From a bacterium (lineage in GTDB: Bacteria; Armatimonadota; Fimbriimonadia; Fimbriimonadales; Fimbriimonadaceae), in NCBI GenBank assembly GCA_027483535.1, contig JAIXUN010000003.1:682001-746000 (forward strand): a stretch of DNA of 64,000 nt, given 5' to 3'. Position 1 is the first letter of the stretch, and each line of letters begins with the position of its first letter. The position numbers and the translations under genes are program-made. A model generated the notes under the pieces. The model saw only the letters and a program-made list of their open reading frames with translations. It did not search any database and was not told the DNA's origin. Of this stretch, positions 15,894 to 22,377 are shown in pieces.

Positions 15894-16059
15894 ATTCCCC
15901 TCTACGGAGGGGTGGTCCGAAGGACCGGGGTGGTCTCCGGGAACGACCACTTTCGCACCCCAAACCCCAACTCAGGGGGCCGCTCGAATCAAATCGGGTC
16001 AAGGTTCGATTCTGCCGACCACCCCGCCCCTGCCGGGGCACCCCTCCATAGAGGGGAAT
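15894..16059. mobile_element. MITE-like element, copy B
   Basis: 166 bases with the same ends as copy A: left ATTCCCCTCTA-C-GGAGGGGTG, right CACCCCTCC-A-TAGAGGGGAAT. Both outer arms are nearly identical to copy A, while the middle (about 15945-15985) differs. The near-equal length and conserved ends suggest one element family rather than random GC-rich sequence. Confidence 0.6.
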
Positions 16060-16108
16060 ATCTTAGGATGCCTCTATGTCAAATCGCCGCTATAACAACA
16101 TTCTTGAG

Positions 16109-16165
16109 AGGTCCGGAGGACCGGCAAGACTGTTAGCCCAGACCGTTAGGTCTGGGTAGGTGTCA
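16109..16165. repeat. Palindrome/hairpin module c, copy 2
   Basis: Same order as copy 1: GGTCCGGAGGACC, then CCCAGACC-GTTA-GGTCTGGG, then TAGGTGTCA. It is followed by another GGTCCGGAGGACC at 16179. Confidence 0.7.
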
Positions 16166-16285
16166 CCAGAAAATCAAAGGTCCGGAGGACCGACCAGAAA
16201 CACACCTTGAGAGCCTTGCTTCAGCCATCGACTAACTTATGCAGCGTGAGAACGCCGCTAGTGCCGTGCAACCTAAAAGATTCTC

Positions 16286-16314
16286 TTCGCTTTCCTGAAA
16301 GTCTGGTGTATAAA
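16286..16314 (+). promoter_or_regulatory. Promoter candidate for the unknown exported protein
   Basis: TTCGCT, 17-base spacer, TATAAA (16309-16314). The -10 is good and the -35 is weak. The start codon follows about 55 bases later. Confidence 0.45.
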
Positions 16315-16369
16315 GTACCAAGGACGAACCCAGGTCGGTGCTTCCTCTCTCCACTCTCGAGCGAGTAGA

Positions 16370-16924
16370 TTGACCGAGCGGAAAAGTGATCGAATGCTGC
16401 TAACTCTAACTGCCGGATTGGTTGTTTTGCCCTTGGGTCAAACAGCTCCGCCCAAGGTCTCGATGATGATCTCCAGCTACTATTGGAAAGTGCCGGTCGG
16501 ACAGCAGAGGCGATTCAAAGAAGAGAGAGGCGATTGGGTGATCTCGGTGCTGCTCTCTCGTGAGCCGGAGGACTACGCACCAAGGTATGGCTGGAAAACG
16601 GAAAAGCCCGGCTGGGGGCGATCGGCTTGTTTGCGATCTAAAACCAGCATTAGGCGAGTCGATCTCGTCTACAAGGGTCAACATACAATCGTTCGTACGG
16701 GGTTGAAGAACCTTTACAATATGGAATGGGTGCGCTTCGATCTTGTCCCAGGTGGTTTTGATATGACCATGGATATTGAGGCTTACGACGATGAGTCGCA
16801 GGCCTACGACGTACATTCTAGCTATCGAATGGGAGGGATTCGCAGAGTCGTGAGGGACATGATAGACGGGGAGGTTGTTGAAACACGCACCTTCCGTCCA
16901 AAAAGCTGGCCTAGAATCCTCTAG
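16370..16924 (+). CDS. Unknown exported protein
   Basis: Not recognised. The 184-residue frame begins with TTG; an ATG at 16394 would start directly in a hydrophobic segment (LLTLTAGLVVLPLG). With the TTG start, the basic residues RKSDR precede this segment as in a Sec signal peptide. The mature part is rich in Tyr, Arg and Asp with no Cys pair or known motif; the C-terminal half (FDMTMDIEAYDDESQ...) looks like a small beta-sandwich, but this is a guess. It lies directly after the repeat island and before another unknown exported protein, and base composition appears less GC-rich than in the flanking housekeeping genes. Confidence 0.6.
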   Translation: MTERKSDRMLLTLTAGLVVLPLGQTAPPKVSMMISSYYWKVPVGQQRRFKEERGDWVISVLLSREPEDYAPRYGWKTEKPGWGRSACLRSKTSIRRVDLVYKGQHTIVRTGLKNLYNMEWVRFDLVPGGFDMTMDIEAYDDESQAYDVHSSYRMGGIRRVVRDMIDGEVVETRTFRPKSWPRIL

Positions 16925-16987
16925 CAGACAGCTTCTTAACTAACACCCTGTATTAATAGAAGAGTTGATGAATCCTAGGAAGGAAGC

Positions 16988-17560
16988 ATGAAGGTTGCCG
17001 TTGCATTATCTGTCGCCATTTGTTTACTTGGTCAAAACACCATTACCCTGCAGGATTACCTAAGTTCAAACGGCAAGAAAACTCTGTCAAAGGCAATGGT
17101 CGAGGAAAGATATCAGAAGCTCTCTCCAGATGGGCAGCTAAAGCAGTGCGTCTTGGAGCTATGTAGTGCAAAAAGAGGGACATCGGCCTATAAAAACGCA
17201 CGACACCGTCTCGCGAAGTTGGATCGAGAAAAACTTTCTGTTGCGGTTAGCGCAGACGCCCGTGAAGCCCTTGCAATTAGGTATCTAAAAACTGCGGATA
17301 CTGAGCTCGAGCTTGAATCCCTAAGCCTACCAATCGACGGCGCCTACGGAGACAGTTACGAGATTCTATTGATTAAGCGCCTTGTTCAAAGAGAAGTTCC
17401 TACTCGCTCTGCCTCTTTGCAAGTGAAGTCGATCGTGCGGAAGCTAAAGAGCAGGATGGGCAGTCTTCAGGAAGAAATTATCGATGAGATTTCTGCCTTC
17501 CTTCGAACGCAGAGACAGAGCCAGTTTGTGAAATCACTGTTGAGATTGTTTTCAAGCTAG
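16988..17560 (+). CDS. Unknown exported protein
   Basis: Not recognised. 190 residues starting at ATG with AGGAAGGA 5 bases upstream. Residues 1-15 (KVAVALSVAICLLG) form a short signal peptide. The mature part is predicted helical and charged (Lys/Arg/Glu/Leu-rich) with no conserved motif that I can name. It is 63 bases after the preceding unknown protein on the same strand, so the pair may form an operon. Codon use is visibly more AT-rich (many AAA, ATT, GTT codons) than in the surrounding genes, which fits recent acquisition. Confidence 0.65.
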   Translation: MKVAVALSVAICLLGQNTITLQDYLSSNGKKTLSKAMVEERYQKLSPDGQLKQCVLELCSAKRGTSAYKNARHRLAKLDREKLSVAVSADAREALAIRYLKTADTELELESLSLPIDGAYGDSYEILLIKRLVQREVPTRSASLQVKSIVRKLKSRMGSLQEEIIDEISAFLRTQRQSQFVKSLLRLFSS

Positions 17561-17658
17561 ATTTCAGAGGCAGGGACGTGGGAGTTCTTGAAGGGTTATC
17601 CTTCAGGTGTTTCGATGCGCCGGATTCAATGCCCACTTCCCCCAATATTCTGAGGGGT

Positions 17659-18045
17659 TTACCGGAACCATAGGTGAGGCTCGGCGAACTCTAGCACGTT
17701 CCCCGCCGGGTCGTTGAAGTAAATCGACCGCGATCCGTTGCCCCAGGTGCGTTCCTGGATGATTGGAACTCCGACCGCCTCAAGTTTGTCCTTCCACGAC
17801 TCCAATTCGTCAGCATTGGCTCGAAAGGCGACGTGCCCGATTCCGGTCATGCCATGGGGAGGAACGCCCGCATCGTTGACGATGGTTTTGCTTGCCTTGA
17901 AGAGGATCAGGACAGAATCCTCCAGCCGCAAGAAGAGGTCGCGGTTTGGGTCGAAGGAGATCACTTCCAGACCTAGGACGTCCGTATAGAATCGTTGGGC
18001 GGCGACAAGGTCTTCGGCGTAAAGGATGGTTTCAAGTATTCGCAT
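17659..18045 (-). CDS. VOC-family protein (glyoxalase/dioxygenase fold)
   Basis: A 128-residue protein with two beta-alpha-beta-beta-beta units of the vicinal-oxygen-chelate fold: RILETILYAEDLVAAQRFYTDVLGL at the start, GIGHVAFRA near residue 68 (metal His), and SIYFNDPAGNVLEFAEP near residue 106 (metal Glu). Such proteins include glyoxalase I, ring-cleaving dioxygenases and fosfomycin-modifying enzymes, and no subgroup can be fixed here. GGAG lies 6 bases before the ATG. It is transcribed from the same strand as dapF, with a 113-base gap. Confidence 0.85.
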   Translation of the reverse strand: MRILETILYAEDLVAAQRFYTDVLGLEVISFDPNRDLFLRLEDSVLILFKASKTIVNDAGVPPHGMTGIGHVAFRANADELESWKDKLEAVGVPIIQERTWGNGSRSIYFNDPAGNVLEFAEPHLWFR

Positions 18046-18158
18046 AGGCGGCTCCGTTGGTCCCCAAGCTCAGGGGCAACCGTTCCTACGACCATCCGCA
18101 AATCGGTGCTTCTCAAGCGGGACTTTGAGCCCGCCTGGATCAGAGCAAACCGCCGGGA

Positions 18159-19061
18159 TCAGAGCAAACCATCTGGGATCGAGTAGCTCCCGCGATAAAC
18201 CGTTTGAGCCTCGCCCGAGATCGTGAGCGGCAGATTCCAGCCGTCGGCCTTCACCCAAACCGTCCCGCCCGGATTGCGAACCTCGACCACGCCGAATTGC
18301 TTCGTCCGACGCAGATAGTCCGCCGCCGCCGCGCTAGAACCCGTTCCGCAGCCTTGCGTTTCACCGACTCCGCGCTCCCAAATCCGAATCGCGAGCACCT
18401 TCGGCTCGACCACCTTCGTCCAGATCACGCTCGTGCGCTCCGGAAACTTGGAATCGACCTCGATCTTCGCGCTCACCGAGGCAAAAGAGTCATCGTCCGG
18501 AAGCCGATCGGTTGGAATCACCACGTGGGTAGAGCCGGTGGTTAAAGCGCTGCCGAACAAGCTAAGCGGGATGCCAGAATCCATGCCCGACCAAATGGTG
18601 GTGTCCACCAGAGGTCCAAGCGCAGTGTGCGGCACCTTGTCTGGTTCGTACGAGGCGAGCCCAAGAGTGGAGTCGATGCGCGTCCCTTCGATATGGATCG
18701 GAACGGTTCGCTCGCGGTGAAAGATCGAAAAGTCGTTCCCGACCCAACCAAGATCGTTGGCCAGCTTCGCCGCCACTCGAATCCCGTTTCCGCAAAAGTC
18801 CTCGGTGCCGTCTGGGTTGAACATTCGCAGTCGAACCCCATCGCCCTCTTTGTGAATGGTCAGCAGGCCGTCTCCGCCCACGCCAAAGTGTCGGTCCGAC
18901 ATCATTGCCGCCAATCGCTGCAGAGCGCCGGAAACCTGAGCGCTGTCTAACGAAACGTTTGGGCCAAGCAATGCGGCAACGTCAGTGGTGAGCAGAACGG
19001 GAAAGTCATTCCCAATCGCTTCCATCTTCACAAAAGGAAGGGTTGGAACTGCGGCGCTCAA
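18159..19061 (-). CDS. dapF: Diaminopimelate epimerase
   Basis: Interconverts LL- and meso-diaminopimelate for lysine and peptidoglycan synthesis. It has FVKMEAIGNDFPV at the N-terminus, the first catalytic Cys in PDGTEDFCGNGIRVA and the second in GETQGCGTGSSAAA. I chose a TTG start at 19061: it overlaps the upstream stop as TTGA, has GGAG 8 bases upstream, and gives about 300 residues beginning shortly before the fold. A longer version from 19145 would add 28 non-family residues lying inside the upstream gene. Translation is probably coupled to the upstream gene. Confidence 0.92.
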   Translation of the reverse strand: MSAAVPTLPFVKMEAIGNDFPVLLTTDVAALLGPNVSLDSAQVSGALQRLAAMMSDRHFGVGGDGLLTIHKEGDGVRLRMFNPDGTEDFCGNGIRVAAKLANDLGWVGNDFSIFHRERTVPIHIEGTRIDSTLGLASYEPDKVPHTALGPLVDTTIWSGMDSGIPLSLFGSALTTGSTHVVIPTDRLPDDDSFASVSAKIEVDSKFPERTSVIWTKVVEPKVLAIRIWERGVGETQGCGTGSSAAAADYLRRTKQFGVVEVRNPGGTVWVKADGWNLPLTISGEAQTVYRGSYSIPDGLL

Positions 19062-21112
19062 CAGAGGTGCTCCAATCGACAAGTGGCGGTTCGATTGATC
19101 TCGTGGAACCATGCCCCATCGGGACTCACCATAGGAATCCACCAAGCACCGGGGCGACGGTTGGCGTTTTGCAGTCCCTTGGTGGCCTGAACGGCCTCGC
19201 GAATCATGCGCAGTCGCTTCATCTCCGCTTCCAGTTCCAACTGCCGACGACGGTCGTGAGCATCCACCGCTTCTCCGGTCTGAGCGGCGGCGGCCTGGGT
19301 GTGCAAAGCGCGGTGCAACTGAGACTTTACCGAACGCATTTCTGATTCGATCTCGGTCAGTCGTGCCTTGAACGCTTCTCGCCTAGCCAGGGCAGACTGG
19401 GTCGCCTGCTGCTCAAAAATTTCGGCTCGGAAGTGATCTCCCATCTGCTTCTGAACGTTCTGATGTTTGCCTTTCAGCTCATCCAAATGAGCGTACAGCG
19501 CCTTTCGTTCCGATCTCGCGGAATCGACTTCGTCTCGCACGTGCTCCAACCTGGAGTGGATAGATAGGTACTCGTTCGCCACTTCTCGCCAAGCTCCGCC
19601 GACCTTTTCATCCAGGTATCGAATCAGGTCGATGGGGCGTCTCAACGATCCCAATTTCGTCAGAACTTCTTGTTGCTCCTCAGCGACCGATTTCCAGCGG
19701 GCGGCAAAGCTGGGCGCGCAAAGATCATCGGTGCCGAAAGGTCGTTTCAGCTCGGGCGGAAGTTTCAGCCACGCCTTCACCTGCGCAAGCGAATCCCAGG
19801 TGGCGTACTGAATCCGGACGATGGGGTAGGTGTGGAAACACCCTCCGTTCAGCCCGCTCAGTTCCTCGTGGAGCTTGGCAGAGGAAGTCACGTATGAACT
19901 TGCGCCTTCGTGGAAGACAAACGCGAACTCTCGCGAGAGCATGCCGATGAGGGTCACCGCTTTGCCGACCAGCACGCACCGGTCGCCGAGTCGATCCTCG
20001 ATCAGTGCGGCGAGTTCCTGAACGGATTCGAGCGGCTTGGAGAGGTGGAAGAAGATCGGCTTGGGAGTGTTGATCACCACGCCGCGCTTGCCAAGTCGAA
20101 TGGTTCCTCGACCCTTGCCCGGCACCACTAGGTCGAACGGGATCGCGCCCGTTCCGAACTTGTCTAACTCGTAGATGCCCGATGCGGTGGCGATGGCTCG
20201 ATCGTAGGCCGCCTTGGCTTCGGCGCGAGTCTCCTGGTTCACAAAGAATCGGAGCAATTCAAATCGAGGGAGGGAAGCGGTGGATCGGTTGAATCGGAGC
20301 AGTTCGGTGGTCTGCGCGGTTTCAATGGCGAGGTTCTCGCCCGCCACCAGCGAGTACATCGCAGGAAGCATCGCCCGGTAGACGCATGCCGCCGTTTTGC
20401 CCGGAAGGTCGAGCAGATCGCAAAGCTTGGTATGAATCTCGTCGGCAACCTTGCGAGCCGCTTCACGCGATTGCCCGGCGGTCAATTCTATCGACGTATC
20501 CAGCGCCCAGTTGAGCGTTTTGCAAAGCTCTTTGGCAAGGGCCTGAGCCGGAATCTCGGCGGTGACGGGCGGACGCTCGTCCAGCGAAACGATGCCTCGC
20601 CAACCCCACGCCTCGGTTGCCTCGTCCAGAAAATTGGGATCGGCCTGCTCTAGGCGGTCGATCTTCAGCCCGGCTTGCTTGAGGATTTCCCGGGTCACCA
20701 CCGTTTCGGAGCCGAAGAGGGCTGAGAATTCGCCCGCTGCGCTCCACAGGCCGCGAGTGCTACCGTCGTTGTGAGGCAGGGCGGTGAACATGCCCTTCCG
20801 ATGTTCTCCGCTGGGAATCTTGGCGAAGTAGTCGGTGTCGTGAATGCCCGCCACAAACCTTCGGCCGCGTTCCAAAGCGAACTTTGCCAAGCCCGCTTTC
20901 ATGGGCTCGTCCCAAAATATGGTCTGACCAAGGGCTAAGAGCGGTACGCCGGGAGCAATTCTATCGAGTTCATCCAGAGCCCATTGAAGGCCGTGGTAGT
21001 CGGTTTTATGGGAGGCTGAACAACAATCGGGTTCGCCCGCAGTCGCAGGTGATTCTCCCGCAGTTGCAGGTGTTATCGTTGCGGCGATCGTACAGTTCGC
21101 GACGCTCTCCAT
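19058..21112 (-). CDS. Large protein of unknown function with C-terminal coiled coil
   Basis: Not recognised. 684 residues without a signal peptide. The N-terminus contains a short tandem duplication (PATAGE twice, residues about 15-27, from a 21-base DNA repeat at about 21035-21080). Residues about 35-420 are globular, with stretches such as FVAGIHDTDYFAKIP, and HNDGSTRGLWSAAGEFSALFG. Residues about 480-640 are rich in Glu/Lys/Arg/Gln/Ala with heptad character and probably form coiled coils. The stop overlaps the dapF start by 4 bases, so it is the first gene of a pair with a cell-wall precursor enzyme. This coupling is the only functional hint. Confidence 0.75.
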   Translation of the reverse strand: MESVANCTIAATITPATAGESPATAGEPDCCSASHKTDYHGLQWALDELDRIAPGVPLLALGQTIFWDEPMKAGLAKFALERGRRFVAGIHDTDYFAKIPSGEHRKGMFTALPHNDGSTRGLWSAAGEFSALFGSETVVTREILKQAGLKIDRLEQADPNFLDEATEAWGWRGIVSLDERPPVTAEIPAQALAKELCKTLNWALDTSIELTAGQSREAARKVADEIHTKLCDLLDLPGKTAACVYRAMLPAMYSLVAGENLAIETAQTTELLRFNRSTASLPRFELLRFFVNQETRAEAKAAYDRAIATASGIYELDKFGTGAIPFDLVVPGKGRGTIRLGKRGVVINTPKPIFFHLSKPLESVQELAALIEDRLGDRCVLVGKAVTLIGMLSREFAFVFHEGASSYVTSSAKLHEELSGLNGGCFHTYPIVRIQYATWDSLAQVKAWLKLPPELKRPFGTDDLCAPSFAARWKSVAEEQQEVLTKLGSLRRPIDLIRYLDEKVGGAWREVANEYLSIHSRLEHVRDEVDSARSERKALYAHLDELKGKHQNVQKQMGDHFRAEIFEQQATQSALARREAFKARLTEIESEMRSVKSQLHRALHTQAAAAQTGEAVDAHDRRRQLELEAEMKRLRMIREAVQATKGLQNANRRPGAWWIPMVSPDGAWFHEINRTATCRLEHLC

Positions 21113-21276
21113 GAACTCTTCTTGTGTGGGACCTGACCGGGTGGCTGAAAATCAGTGAATCAGGCTACGAACATTTTCATTGTGGCTAAAATGCTCGAAA
21201 CTTCCAATGCATCCGGGTCCTGAAAGGTTCCTATGCCTCGATCACGCGATTCGTTTCATTCCGAGCTGCCAAAGCT

Positions 21277-21738
21277 TCACTCCACGGTTTCAAACTCAGC
21301 CGGGTCTCGTTCCAGCATCTCTCTAACCGGTGCGGGAATGGTGATCGCCTTGAACTCGGACCCCACCAAAACGTGCCAGGTGTACCCTTCGGTTACGGTC
21401 GCTCCGGAGGTGGTGTTCACCACCGAATAGTCGAAACGCATCGCCGCTCGTTTGATCTCGGTGAGCGAGATGTGGATTTCAAGCAGATCGTCGTACTTCG
21501 CTTCGCCCTTGTAGCGCAGGTGAGCCTCCACCACGGGGAGCTTGTATCCCGCTTCCTCCAGCGATTTGTAAGTGAAGCCTCGGTCTCGGCACCACGCCCC
21601 TCGGGCCTGCTCGAACCAGAAAAGGTAGTTCGCATAGTAGGCATGACCCATCATGTCCGTCTCGCCGTACCGAACGCGAATCCGCTCGATGGTGGTTCGG
21701 TGGGCGGGAATCTCGGTCGGGGCGTCGTGCTTGCTCAC
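21277..21738 (-). CDS. Acyl-CoA thioesterase, YbgC/4-hydroxybenzoyl-CoA thioesterase type
   Basis: Hot-dog-fold hydrolase of acyl-CoA or acyl-ACP thioesters. The 153-residue protein has the family signature RVRYGETDMMGHAYYANYLFWFEQARGAW near residue 20, with the catalytic Asp of TDMMGH. The usual YbgC signature has a V/A-Y-H/Y motif after Gly, which is kept here. The GTG start is preceded by CATAAT at 6 bases with no Shine-Dalgarno. No tol-pal genes are adjacent. The acyl substrate is unknown. Confidence 0.88.
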   Translation of the reverse strand: MSKHDAPTEIPAHRTTIERIRVRYGETDMMGHAYYANYLFWFEQARGAWCRDRGFTYKSLEEAGYKLPVVEAHLRYKGEAKYDDLLEIHISLTEIKRAAMRFDYSVVNTTSGATVTEGYTWHVLVGSEFKAITIPAPVREMLERDPAEFETVE

Positions 21739-21744
21739 ACGAAG

Positions 21745-21750
21745 ATTATG
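21745..21750 (-). promoter_or_regulatory. Putative -10 hexamer of thioesterase gene
   Basis: CATAAT on the minus strand, exactly 6 bases before the GTG start at 21738. Confidence 0.45.
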
Positions 21751-21797
21751 GTGTTAGCGAGACATGGTCGAGTCCCCCTGGATCATTTAGCAAACTC

Positions 21798-22148
21798 TTA
21801 GTTAGACCAGACAAACCGGACCGGGCCATCCACGATGACCGGAAGCAGAACGGCACAAGCTAGGACTTGTGCTGAGAAGCTACCAAGCCCAATAAGGGTC
21901 CATTGAAGTGCGCGCCTCCGTCGTTTCTCTGGTGCCTTTGCGTAAGCTGAAGCGATCAAAAGCAAAAAAGACAAAACAATGGCCCCCGTGAAGGTCCAGC
22001 ACCAAACAGTGTTGAACGTTTGAATGGCCAATTGGGAAACGTTCAAAGCCGTTGACAACAACATTACCGTCATCCCAAATGAGGTCCAAAAGCAGACCTT
22101 TCCCATGATTGTTGCTGAGCGAGCAAGAATGTTAGCTTTGTTTTGCAT
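21798..22148 (-). CDS. Small membrane protein of unknown function
   Basis: 116 residues with three hydrophobic segments (about 16-38, 49-69 and 82-107) and a cluster of basic residues (KRRRR) between the second and third, which would face the cytoplasm. No family is recognised. No convincing ribosome-binding site precedes the ATG at 22148, and a second Met at residue 15 is possible. The region is AT-richer than its surroundings. Confidence 0.5.
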   Translation of the reverse strand: MQNKANILARSATIMGKVCFWTSFGMTVMLLSTALNVSQLAIQTFNTVWCWTFTGAIVLSFLLLIASAYAKAPEKRRRRALQWTLIGLGSFSAQVLACAVLLPVIVDGPVRFVWSN

Positions 22149-22377
22149 TGCAAAAGATTACAAAAGAAACTCAAGGTTTCTTCAGTCAGTTTACGTTGCT
22201 AGGGCCATGGACTCAGTGAATGTCCTGGAGCCCGATGGACGCGATTCGAACGACACCGTTTTGCAGAATCTTTGAATAGATTGCAGGATGCAGAAGATTT
22301 CCCGTTAATAAAGTCGTGTTATGGTCGAAAAGGGTCGGCTATAACGTCTTCAAACAGGGAGTGGCAAAGGAGCACAC
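22149..22377. other. Intergenic region upstream of the ManC-like gene
   Basis: No gene is seen. A promoter candidate for the plus strand is TATAAC at 22340-22345 with TGTTAT 17 bases upstream (22317-22322), followed by a normal leader and the Shine-Dalgarno AAAGGAG before the ATG at 22378. Confidence 0.45.

Larger units (their letters stand above)
14942..16369. other. Gene-free repeat island
   Basis: About 1.4 kb without a credible gene. From about 15020 to 16200 it consists of imperfect copies of hairpin modules arranged as two related blocks (about 15021-15590 and 15806-16200) separated by a different GC-rich hairpin element. Short open frames here are just translations of the repeats. The last roughly 150 bases before the next gene hold a promoter candidate but no repeat. 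Confidence 0.8.

Noticed and set aside
15037-16041. Short open frames in the repeat island
   Set aside because: They are translations of the repeated GC-rich hairpins in several frames, without ribosome-binding sites or conserved protein features.
15021-16200. CRISPR array
   Set aside because: The repeated units are unequal, inverted as well as direct, and not separated by regular unique spacers. No cas genes are nearby.
22241-22251. GATTCGAAC, another T-loop-like string on the minus strand
   Set aside because: The flanking bases do not pair to make a T-stem and there is no cloverleaf.
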